Position numbers and translations under genes: made by a program
Assembly (NCBI GenBank): GCA_964614795.1
Contig: CAZTME010000074.1
Location: 1 to 5,306, forward strand
Direction of reading: 5' to 3'
From: CAZTME01 sp964614795
GTDB taxonomy: Bacteria; Patescibacteriota; Microgenomatia; UBA1400; PJMF01
Length of the DNA: 5,306 bases
Shown here: positions 1 through 5,077 of the stretch, piece after piece
Layout: every line of letters starts with the position of its first letter
How positions within the stretch are numbered: the first letter of the stretch is position 1
The notes under the pieces: model-generated
What the model was told of the DNA's origin: nothing
What the model saw: the letters and a program-made list of their open reading frames with translations, nothing else
Databases searched by the model: none

Positions 1-7
1 GTGAACA

Positions 8-646
8 TCACATTTCTCTGGCTAATGTTAGAGCGTGAACTTCTTTTGCACCGGCTTTAAGTAGTACTTCTGCGCATGCCGAAAGAGTGGCGCCAGTGGT
101 GCAAACATCATCAATCAAAGTGACAGTAGGAGGAATACTAATTTCACCTATAAAAATAAAGTGATCCTTCAGCCTAGAAGCTCTTTCTTCTTTGGAATGA
201 ACTGAAGCTTGTGCGGAGGTATGAATATTTTTTTCAAGTAGGTTGACATATGGAATTTGGCTAAGTTGAGAAAACTTTTTGCCAATCAACTCCGCTTGAT
301 TAAAACCGCGATTAAGTTTGCGCCAAAAAGACACGGGAATGCCAGTGACCACATCGGTTTTTTTCCACCAAGTATGTTTGTAGAGTAATTCTCCGGCATA
401 GATAGCACATTCTTTATTAGGTTCAAACTTCATTTCATGAACGTAATCTGTCATCACAGATGAAAACCTTGCCATGGATGTAAGTGATGTTAAATGGGTT
501 GGTGGCTCTTGTTCAAAAATAACCCAATCTATGAGATCAAGACAATTACAACAGAGAGGCCGGCCTTGTTTTTCACAATTTACACAGCGAACTGGGGCAA
601 TTATATCTAAACAAGCATTGCCGATTTTTTTAAGTAAACTTTTCAC
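8..646 (-). CDS. comF: ComF family protein (phosphoribosyltransferase-like)
   Basis: The 212-residue product has the full ComF layout. The N-terminus carries two CxxC pairs (C21/C24 and C32/C35), the expected zinc finger. The middle has the family block RGFNQAELI (113-121), followed by Q146 and an EERxxRLKDHF stretch. The C-terminus has a PRPP-binding loop, VTLIDDVCTTGATL (175-188), with the Asp-Asp pair at 179-180. Length is normal for the family, so the gene looks complete. In naturally competent bacteria ComF acts in the cytoplasm in uptake or processing of transforming DNA; the reaction of its transferase domain is not established, so a competence role here is inference. The start codon is GTG at 644-646. 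No in-frame ATG lies in the sequence just upstream, and no Shine-Dalgarno is visible before it (upstream bases are TTATTTGTA). The gene is separated from its upstream neighbour on the same strand by about 260 bases and has its own candidate promoter, so it is probably transcribed alone or as the first gene of an operon running off the left edge. Confidence 0.92.
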   Translation of the reverse strand: MKSLLKKIGNACLDIIAPVRCVNCEKQGRPLCCNCLDLIDWVIFEQEPPTHLTSLTSMARFSSVMTDYVHEMKFEPNKECAIYAGELLYKHTWWKKTDVVTGIPVSFWRKLNRGFNQAELIGKKFSQLSQIPYVNLLEKNIHTSAQASVHSKEERASRLKDHFIFIGEISIPPTVTLIDDVCTTGATLSACAEVLLKAGAKEVHALTLAREM

Positions 647-692
647 TACAAATAAGAATAAAAGATGACTCGGTACTGGAGTGTAGGAAATT

Positions 693-720
693 ATGATAGA
701 AAAAATTTACGTGTGTTCAA
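693..720 (-). promoter_or_regulatory. Candidate sigma70-type promoter for comF
   Basis: On the minus strand TTGAAC (715-720) is followed after 16 bases by TATCAT (693-698). These match the -35 and -10 consensus at 4 of 6 and 5 of 6 positions. The predicted start would leave a leader of about 40 bases before the GTG at 646. In AT-rich DNA such matches arise by chance, so this is a candidate only. Confidence 0.42.
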
Positions 721-804
721 GGTAATTATTGATCTGCGTTATTTCAAATCCCAAGATCAATTTTGTTTGGATAATGGGTTATTTTTAATTTTAATCATCA
801 CTCC

Positions 805-913
805 TTAAATACCTTACCGCAAGTTCGATGGTGTAAGGAGTACACCCTACGAAGTAGCGTAAGCTTGCTTGAAGCAGGCTAAAAAATCGAGAAAAGGCTT
901 GTGGGAAGTTTAA
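805..913 (+). repeat. 109-bp TTAA-bounded intergenic element, copy A
   Basis: This is one of three diverged copies of the same element (others at 2737-2845 minus and 4925-5033 plus). It begins TTAAATACC and ends GTGGGAAGTTTAA. It shares ACCGYAAGTTCG with copy C near its 5' end. It shares the core AGCGYAARCTTRCTTG with copy B, differing only by three transitions, and then CTAAAA and GTGGGAAGTT. Its 3' end runs over the TAA stop codon (910-912, minus) of the TMTC-like gene, so the last bases of that gene are also the end of the element. An internal CCTTAC/GTAAGG pairing (812-817 with 832-837) is possible. Function is unknown; mobile repeat and structured RNA are both open. Confidence 0.72.
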
Positions 914-919
914 TTCCCA
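902..919 (-). terminator. Hairpin across the TMTC-like stop codon, possible weak terminator
   Basis: TGGGAA (902-907) and TTCCCA (914-919) form a 6-bp stem with a six-base loop that contains the stop codon of the upstream gene. On the minus strand it is followed after about ten bases by T-rich sequence (CTTTTCTCGATTTTTT, 880-895). The T-run is not directly adjacent, so intrinsic termination is only a possibility. One arm comes from the 3' end of repeat copy A. Confidence 0.28.
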
Positions 920-2604
920 ATTTTACTGTTCTGTTTGAGAATAGATTGAGCATATTTTGGGTTTCTTTCATTAATGAAAGTGAATAATTTATCTGCCTCT
1001 AATTGATCTTTTTTTAGAAGTAGTCTGTACAATGGCAAGTATGAATAATAAAAATCTGGATTAAGAATTATAGCTTGTTGATATGCTTGAATAGCCCTTT
1101 CAACTTCATTCGTACTTTCATAAACATTGCCCAAATTATGATAAATTTGAGGATATTGATCACTTAATTCCAAAGCTTTTAAGTAAAATTCAAGGGCTTT
1201 GTCAACTTCATTAATTTCAGCATAAGCCATACCCAAGTTATTGTAAATTCGAGCAGATTGGGTGTATTGCAACATGTGCGAATAAAATGAAATTGGAGTA
1301 GACCAAATTCGAATTTCTCTAATCAAAATGAAAATCCAAATTATTAAAGTGAGTAGAAAAATTGAAATGACTACTTTATTTAAGACAGTCAATTGATCTG
1401 TCGGCAACTTGAACTTCAGTAGAAGAAAGAGACCGTAAATTATTAAACCAAAACCGATAATAGGGAAATATAGCCAATGATGATACATCATACCATTAAT
1501 TGGTAGAATGCCGGAAACCGGAACTAGAGGGGTGATAAACCAAAGCAAACCAAGGCCAATCCAATAGCGATTTTGTTTTGCTTCCACTAATGAAAGTGCT
1601 ACTATTATGAATAAAATTGCAGTGAATGAAACTAGCCACCAAGAAAATACTGTTGTGATTGGCTCTACAATGTATTCCATGTGCAAAGGGTGTGGCCAAA
1701 ATATTTTTGCCAGATAAAAATGAAGAATTTTTACAAAAGTGTGTACTCTAATCCATAAATTGTTATCATATAGCTCAATACCCGTACTTAGTGAAAAGCT
1801 GTTGCTCCCCAAGACAAGTGTTCTAATTGATAAGTATGAAATTGAAATCAATGTCAGAAAAAAAATTGTAATGGGAATTGTTTTATCTTTTACAAGGTAG
1901 GCAAATATTTTTTCTTTGATTTGTGTAGATTTGATTAATTCTCTATTTTCACGATTGGTAAAAATGTGCCATAGGCCAATATAAATGTAGAAAAATATTC
2001 CGATGATGGCGATTTCTTTGGAAAAAAGCGCCATTAAATATAATATTAGCGAGACGATAATTAATTGCGTTTTTGAGATTGAGTAAGTGATGCCAAAAAT
2101 CGAAATTGTTTTTTTAGAGAAGGAGAGAGCCTTATGCCAAGCAATTAATCCAAGAATTAGAAATAGCGAGTAAAGTGAATCGCCTCTTGAGTTGATGTAG
2201 ATGATTGATTCGAGAGCAATAGGGTGAAAGAGGAAAATTGCAGATATAAAGGTGGCGCCCCGCCCCGATGCGCCTAGGTTTTTAAGGAGGAAGAAGAGGG
2301 CAGTAGCTGTGAGGGCGTGTAATATTATATTGACCGCTCGCATCGGGGCGGGGCGCAATCCCCAGAGCGCAACGTCTAAAGCAAATGTAGTGGCGGTAAT
2401 TGGTCGGTAATAATTACTCTCAATTCCGGCGCCGGAAGTAATACTACTGGTGATAATTTTATTCAACTCAAAATTTAGGATGAATGAATTCTTATAAATA
2501 AACTGTTCATCATCCCAAACAAAATTATTGGGCAAGCTCAATGAATAAACCAGTAGATAAATTATGATAAGCCAGAAGAATAGGGAAGTATACAGTTTTT
2601 TCAT
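910..2604 (-). CDS. TMTC-like / GT-C fold membrane protein with C-terminal TPR repeats
   Basis: The 564-residue product starts with a signal-anchor segment (about 5-24) and has many further hydrophobic segments to about residue 428, so it is a polytopic inner-membrane protein. After the first helix comes WDDEQF (30-35), placing two acidic residues in the first external loop, as in GT-C glycosyltransferases that use lipid-linked sugars. Other family-like blocks are YYRPIT (65-70), VNIILHAL (91-98), FHPIALES (126-133) followed by NSRGDSL (138-144), and ALFSKE (192-197). The C-terminus holds two TPR units (about 451-484 and 485-518) and part of a third (519-552). This order matches the TMTC/DUF1736 group, whose animal members are O-mannosyltransferases; the bacterial substrate is unknown, so cell-surface protein or glycan modification is inferred. 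ATG at 2602-2604 has no Shine-Dalgarno. The gene contains a striking GC-rich inverted repeat and its stop lies inside a repeat element, both described separately. Confidence 0.85.
   Translation of the reverse strand: MKKLYTSLFFWLIIIYLLVYSLSLPNNFVWDDEQFIYKNSFILNFELNKIITSSITSGAGIESNYYRPITATTFALDVALWGLRPAPMRAVNIILHALTATALFFLLKNLGASGRGATFISAIFLFHPIALESIIYINSRGDSLYSLFLILGLIAWHKALSFSKKTISIFGITYSISKTQLIIVSLILYLMALFSKEIAIIGIFFYIYIGLWHIFTNRENRELIKSTQIKEKIFAYLVKDKTIPITIFFLTLISISYLSIRTLVLGSNSFSLSTGIELYDNNLWIRVHTFVKILHFYLAKIFWPHPLHMEYIVEPITTVFSWWLVSFTAILFIIVALSLVEAKQNRYWIGLGLLWFITPLVPVSGILPINGMMYHHWLYFPIIGFGLIIYGLFLLLKFKLPTDQLTVLNKVVISIFLLTLIIWIFILIREIRIWSTPISFYSHMLQYTQSARIYNNLGMAYAEINEVDKALEFYLKALELSDQYPQIYHNLGNVYESTNEVERAIQAYQQAIILNPDFYYSYLPLYRLLLKKDQLEADKLFTFINERNPKYAQSILKQNSKIGN
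965..980. repeat. Perfect 16-bp palindrome near the 3' end of the TMTC-like gene
   Basis: CTTTCATTAATGAAAG is its own reverse complement. It encodes the TFINE portion of the C-terminal tail. Fourteen of its bases recur at 4197-4210 in the dus gene, where the same five residues TFINE are also encoded, so the recurrence may simply reflect coding coincidence. Confidence 0.9.
2255..2356. repeat. Perfect 18-bp GC-rich inverted repeat inside a coding region
   Basis: The arm at 2255-2272 (GCGCCCCGCCCCGATGCG) is exactly reverse-complementary to the arm at 2339-2356, with a 66-base spacer. Sixteen of 18 bases in each arm are G or C, while the surrounding gene is strongly AT-rich. In the minus-strand mRNA the arms encode RPAPMR (residues 84-89) and GASGRGA (111-117), flanking a membrane helix, and could form a very stable hairpin. 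The reading frame is intact through both arms. Confidence 0.95.
2424..2437. repeat. 14-bp GC-rich perfect palindrome in the TMTC-like gene
   Basis: TTCCGGCGCCGGAA is its own reverse complement and encodes SGAG plus one base of the next codon (residues 57-61). It lies 68 bases from the 18-bp GC-rich inverted repeat and contrasts with the AT-rich flanks in the same way. Confidence 0.9.
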
Positions 2605-2629
2605 TTATTATATTTACTAAACTTAATAA

Positions 2630-2638
2630 AGCATAACA
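2630..2638 (-). promoter_or_regulatory. Candidate extended -10 for the TMTC-like gene
   Basis: The minus strand reads TGTTATGCT, a TGn plus TATGCT extended -10. A start about seven bases downstream would leave a leader of roughly 20 bases before the ATG. No good -35 is found at the expected distance (GACAAG or AGACAA), so confidence is low. Confidence 0.35.
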
Positions 2639-2736
2639 TTAGAAACCATTTGCTTGTCTTTTGATAATTTTCTTAATTTTTCTTGCTCTATTCAACTAGC
2701 ACAATCTAAAAATAGGTTCAGGCACTGTGAAAAGGT

Positions 2737-2845
2737 TCAACTTTCCACAAGCTCAAGCTAATCTTTTTAGTTTGCTACAAGCAGAGCTTGCGGTTTTGCG
2801 TAGTAGCTCTTCCATCTCCAAACGAACTTACGGTTGGGGATTTAA
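2737..2845 (-). repeat. 109-bp TTAA-bounded intergenic element, copy C
   Basis: Read on the minus strand it begins TTAAATCCCCAACCG and ends GTGGAAAGTTGA. It shares TTAAAT and ACCGYAAGTTCG with copy A at the 5' end, ATGGAAGA with copy B in the middle, and then GCAAGCT, CTTGTA, CTAAAAA and CTTGTGGRAAGTT in the same order. The last TTAA is changed to TTGA. Internal pairings such as CAAGC/GCTTG and GCTAC/GTAGC are possible. It lies upstream of the TMTC-like gene in the same orientation, outside the candidate promoter. Its function is unknown. Confidence 0.72.
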
Positions 2846-2851
2846 GCGAGG

Positions 2852-2863
2852 ATGTTTAAACAT
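2852..2863. repeat. 12-bp palindrome next to repeat copy C
   Basis: ATGTTTAAACAT is a perfect palindrome beginning seven bases beyond the outer TTAA end of copy C. With CGA (2847-2849) and TCG (2864-2866) it could extend around a two-base bulge. It could be a regulator-binding site or an incidental AT-rich palindrome. Confidence 0.6.
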
Positions 2864-2882
2864 TCGTATCAACTTAAAATAA

Positions 2883-2901
2883 TGTTCTTTATCCCAGAAC
2901 A
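2883..2901 (+). other. Small hairpin of unknown role
   Basis: TGTTCT (2883-2888) and AGAACA (2896-2901) form a 6-bp stem with a seven-base loop, followed by ACCTATTTTT. The T-run is short and displaced, and no gene ends just before it, so a terminator role is not supported. Confidence 0.35.
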
Positions 2902-3040
2902 ACCTATTTTTAAGTCGATTATTCAGTTTTTCCTAGTTGTTTTCAAGAAGGTATTACTATTTTGAAAAAAGATTGTTTAATCCTTCATTGTTTCATTTAC
3001 ATGATGATTTTAATCTGCCTCTTTTCAAACTATCTCAAAT

Positions 3041-3046
3041 TATGAT
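3041..3046 (+). promoter_or_regulatory. Candidate -10 box for the 144-residue protein gene
   Basis: TATGAT matches the -10 consensus at 5 of 6 positions and lies 11 bases before the ATG at 3058. Initiation at the normal distance would give a leader of about five bases or fewer, so the mRNA would be essentially leaderless. This fits the lack of a Shine-Dalgarno. No -35 is recognisable. Confidence 0.33.
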
Positions 3047-3057
3047 ATGACAGTATT

Positions 3058-3492
3058 ATGCGTTTGGTTTTTTTTCTACCTGAAAGCTTGATTTCATCTT
3101 CACAAAAAATTTCCCAACTATTCATCAACTTATTCCATTTTTTTTATGTCCAAATCAGAATCAATTGGCATTTGTTCGCTTTTTGGTTGATCTCTATCAT
3201 AGAGCCAATTCCTAATCAAGAAGAAAAAGAAAGTTTTTCTGATTATTTGGATAGAATTTCGGAAAAACAAGCCAGAAGAGTTTTGCAGTATTGGCTTTTT
3301 CTGTTACCAGAAATAGATTTTGAAACAGCGGAAGAAGGTTTTCGCAACCATGAGTTTGGAAAGATGTCGTATCGCAAATGGCGCAAAGAAATTCAAGAAA
3401 TTACCGCTCAAAGAATGAGCATTATATCTGCGGCTTATTCCAGATTTAGCGAGGATGAAGTACGTTGGATGATTGAGCAATACTCTGCTTAA
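3058..3492 (+). CDS. Hypothetical protein with hydrophobic N-terminus and charged helical C-terminus
   Basis: I do not recognise this 144-residue protein. Residues 20-50 are strongly hydrophobic and aromatic (FINLFHFFY, then WHLFAFWLISIIEPI) with one or two arginines between, which could be one long or two short membrane-associated helices. From about residue 54 it is charged and predicted helical, with SDYLDRISEKQARRVLQYW and a basic MSYRKWRKE patch, ending WMIEQYSA. There are no cysteines and no obvious catalytic motif. ATG at 3058 is the only plausible start: an in-frame stop lies at 3043-3045, and there is no Shine-Dalgarno. It stands alone on the plus strand, divergent from the TMTC-like gene and convergent with the tRNA-Val gene. 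No terminator is visible after it. It could be a small membrane-anchored protein of unknown role. Coding status rests on open frame length and a protein-like composition. Confidence 0.7.
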   Translation: MRLVFFLPESLISSSQKISQLFINLFHFFYVQIRINWHLFAFWLISIIEPIPNQEEKESFSDYLDRISEKQARRVLQYWLFLLPEIDFETAEEGFRNHEFGKMSYRKWRKEIQEITAQRMSIISAAYSRFSEDEVRWMIEQYSA

Positions 3493-3644
3493 TTGATTTA
3501 TTGCACAGTAAAGACACCATTTTTTCGTAAACTAATTAGATTTGTCGTGAAATAAAAATATGAATTAATTTGATATGGATTTTGGAACATTTTCAAGGTA
3601 CTTGCAGCTGATAGTAGTCAAAAGTTAATCGATGGAGCAAGCAA

Positions 3645-3697
3645 CGCAAGGAAATGACCAAAAGATGAGAAAATGAATCGTCTTGTTATTGTGCGAC
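3645..3697 (-). pseudogene. Possible decayed tandem copy of tRNA-Val
   Basis: Immediately downstream of tRNA-Val, words of that tRNA recur in the same order on the minus strand. GTCGCA (acceptor 5' strand) is at 3692-3697, ACGATTCA (anticodon arm) at 3674-3681, and CCTTGCG, resembling the tRNA's CCTTGTGCG, at 3645-3651. The spacing between the last two is 22 bases against 25 in the real tRNA; the first interval is shortened by about 11. The 10 bases before it, ATTAGGCTTG, also precede the real tRNA. No cloverleaf can form, so this would be a relic. Confidence 0.35.
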
Positions 3698-3802
3698 AAG
3701 CCTAATGTGGTCGCACAAGGACTCGAACCTTGGACCTCACGAATGTGAATCGTGCGCTCTAACCAACTGAGCTATGCGACCATTTAATCTTTCAAGCCTA
3801 AT
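3697..3802. repeat. 10-bp direct repeat flanking tRNA-Val
   Basis: CAAGCCTAAT occurs at 3697-3706 and again at 3793-3802, one copy on each side of the tRNA gene in the same orientation. It probably marks a past tandem duplication that included the tRNA leader, though attachment-site-like events cannot be excluded. Confidence 0.8.
3708..3781 (-). tRNA. tRNA-Val (anticodon CAC)
   Basis: The 74 bases on the minus strand fold into a full cloverleaf. The acceptor stem GGTCGCA/TGCGACC is 7 perfect pairs. The D stem is GCTC/GAGC with a nine-base loop containing GG. The anticodon stem CACGA/TCGTG closes the seven-base loop TTCACAT, so the anticodon is CAC and reads GUG (valine). The variable loop is AGGTC, and the T arm CAAGG/CCTTG has loop TTCGAGT. 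The discriminator base is A, and the following bases are CAT, so CCA is not encoded and must be added by a nucleotidyltransferase. It lies 57 bases after the end of dus on the same strand but has its own promoter. Confidence 0.97.
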
Positions 3803-3809
3803 TATAACA
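3801..3809 (-). promoter_or_regulatory. Extended -10 promoter of tRNA-Val
   Basis: The minus strand reads TGTTATAAT, a TGn extension followed by a perfect TATAAT. Transcription would start near 3794, about a dozen bases before the mature 5' end at 3781. No strong -35 is present (GTGAAA is the nearest match, at short spacing), which is tolerated with an extended -10. Confidence 0.65.
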
Positions 3810-3838
3810 CTGGGGTTTAATTTTCACTTTGGTATTTT

Positions 3839-4918
3839 TTAAATTAACTTGTACTTGTTTAAAATTGTCTCAACTTCCATACTAGATCTGGATTGTACCA
3901 ACTCACTGCGAATTTTGGAGGCGTGATTCACCCCCGAAATATACCAAGCTAGATGTTTTCTCATCGGAAGAAATGAGTATTTTTCAAATTTACTCATGAA
4001 TTTTTCATATAGTTGAGAGTGTTCTACTGCAATGTTGGGTAAGGATTTTGCATTTTCAGCTATTTTTTCCGAAAAAATGTAGGGATTGCCAAAACAGGCT
4101 CTGCCAATTAGAAATCCATTGGTTGAATATTCTGATGCTTTAATTTTGCCATCATTTATATCTTTAATATCACCGTTTCCCAGAAATATGATTCCACTTT
4201 CATTAATGAATGTGGATGCTTGCTTGATTGCTTGCCAATCCGCGCTACCAGAATAGTATTGATTTAGAGTTCTTCCATGAAGAGAAATTGCAACGGGATT
4301 CGATTTTATTAAATGAGGTATCCAAGTTTCCACTTGATTGTGGTCGTAACCAATTCGCGTTTTCACACTTACGGGTAGTAGTATTCTGTTTTGATATTTT
4401 TTGGGTAAATGAAGATGTTGTTCTTCAATCTTCCGAATAAATTTTGCTTTTATATTCGGACAAGCTTTTTGAAGAGAAATACCGTTGTGCCAATCTTGAG
4501 TTGCTTTCTTTGTTTGATAAATGATTTCAGTGGCTAAGTCAGGATTTCTTATTAGTCCCGCTCCGGCACCTCTGTGGGCAACATTTTTAGCCGGACAACC
4601 CATGTTGATATCTACTCCGTCAAAGCCAAGAGCGGCCACGACTATGGTTGCTTGATAAAAAGCATCCGGATCTGTGCCAAATAATTGAGCAATGATTGGT
4701 CGCTGAGTTTCGTCGAAATCAAGTTCTTTAAAGAAACTATGACTGCCATGAGTGATGCCTTCCACACTGGTGAATTCAGTAAAAATTATGTCAGGATGAC
4801 CATATTTTTTTTGAATGTGTCTGTTTGGAGAGTCGGTGACTCCGTCCATTGGTGAAAGACCAATAATTGGATGTTGCAATGTTTGCCAAAAATTTGCTTG
4901 CATATTATGTTTAATCAT
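3839..4918 (-). CDS. dus: tRNA-dihydrouridine synthase
   Basis: This FMN-dependent enzyme reduces specific uridines in tRNA to dihydrouridine using NAD(P)H, in the cytoplasm. The 359-residue product has the whole Dus TIM-barrel signature: SPMDGVTDSP (22-31) in the FMN site, AQLFG (77-81), DINMGCP with catalytic C108, AHRGAGAGLI (114-123), VSVKTRIGYD (183-192) with K186, SLHGRT (212-217) with H214 and R216, GNGDI (247-251) and IGRACFGNP (271-279). The helical tRNA-binding C-terminus follows (MRKHLAWYISGV, 319-330). It resembles the DusB-like group, but the exact subclass is not fixed. About 35 extra residues (roughly 146-180, basic and with one Cys) lie between the fourth helix and the PVSVKTR strand. 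ATG at 4916-4918 is used; M6 is an alternative. AAGAGA lies directly against the ATG, too close for a normal ribosome site. Repeat copy B begins six bases upstream. The tRNA-Val gene follows on the same strand. Confidence 0.95.
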   Translation of the reverse strand: MIKHNMQANFWQTLQHPIIGLSPMDGVTDSPNRHIQKKYGHPDIIFTEFTSVEGITHGSHSFFKELDFDETQRPIIAQLFGTDPDAFYQATIVVAALGFDGVDINMGCPAKNVAHRGAGAGLIRNPDLATEIIYQTKKATQDWHNGISLQKACPNIKAKFIRKIEEQHLHLPKKYQNRILLPVSVKTRIGYDHNQVETWIPHLIKSNPVAISLHGRTLNQYYSGSADWQAIKQASTFINESGIIFLGNGDIKDINDGKIKASEYSTNGFLIGRACFGNPYIFSEKIAENAKSLPNIAVEHSQLYEKFMSKFEKYSFLPMRKHLAWYISGVNHASKIRSELVQSRSSMEVETILNKYKLI

Positions 4919-4924
4919 TCTCTT

Positions 4925-5033
4925 TTAAAACCCGAACTAAAAGGTCAATGGGGAATGGAAGAAAGTCGCTAAGTAGTAGCGCAAACTTACTTGTATCACG
5001 CTAAAACCTCGACCTTAAGTCGCGGGAAGTTAA
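4925..5033 (+). repeat. 109-bp TTAA-bounded intergenic element, copy B
   Basis: It begins TTAAAACCCGAAC and ends CGCGGGAAGTTAA, with TTAA at both exact ends. It shares ATGGAAGA with copy C, AGCGCAAACTTACTTG with copy A (three transitions apart), CGCTAAAA, and GGGAAGTT. Possible pairings are AGCG (4978-4981) with CGCT (4999-5002) and CGAC (5010-5013) with GTCG (5019-5022). It is antisense to the dus leader and starts six bases from the dus start codon. Confidence 0.72.
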
Positions 5034-5077
5034 TAATTGTGTGTTGATTTTATCATTATTTCTTATCGCACTATAAC

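Larger units (their letters stand above)
2605..3057. other. 453-base intergenic region between divergent genes
   Basis: This gap separates the starts of two divergently transcribed genes, so it should hold both promoters. It contains a candidate extended -10 for the TMTC-like gene, repeat copy C, a 12-bp palindrome, a small hairpin at 2883-2901 and a -10-like box for the plus-strand gene. A short direct repeat AGGTTCA occurs at 2713-2719 or so and 2733-2739. I see no convincing coding frame or known RNA in it. Confidence 0.7.

Noticed and set aside
474..668. Plus-strand open frame of 64 codons
   Set aside because: It lies opposite the 5' part of comF, which has strong family motifs; the frame has no recognisable protein features.
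1496..1699. Minus-strand open frame of 67 codons
   Set aside because: It is an out-of-frame reading within the TMTC-like gene on the same strand and has no family resemblance.
3708..3781. tRNA-His instead of tRNA-Val
   Set aside because: GTG appears at the edge of the anticodon stem, but with the stem CACGA/TCGTG the seven-base loop is TTCACAT, which puts CAC at positions 34-36. There is also no extra 5' G typical of tRNA-His.
8..3781. A defence or mobile-gene system
   Set aside because: No nuclease, helicase, recombinase, toxin or reverse transcriptase motifs are present in any frame; the genes are housekeeping or surface-type.
965..4212. Fourteen-base word CTTTCATTAATGAA shared by the TMTC-like gene and dus
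   Set aside because: Both places encode TFINE in the same frame, so the match can be explained by coding; no wider similarity surrounds it.
4228..4440. Plus-strand open frame of 70 codons
   Set aside because: It is antisense to the conserved core of dus and shows no protein-like pattern.
805..5033. CRISPR array, known riboswitch or group I intron as an explanation for the repeats
   Set aside because: The copies are far apart, in both orientations and diverged, unlike CRISPR repeats. I could not match conserved cores of familiar riboswitch classes. GCGGGAA recalls a group I P motif, but the element is far too short.
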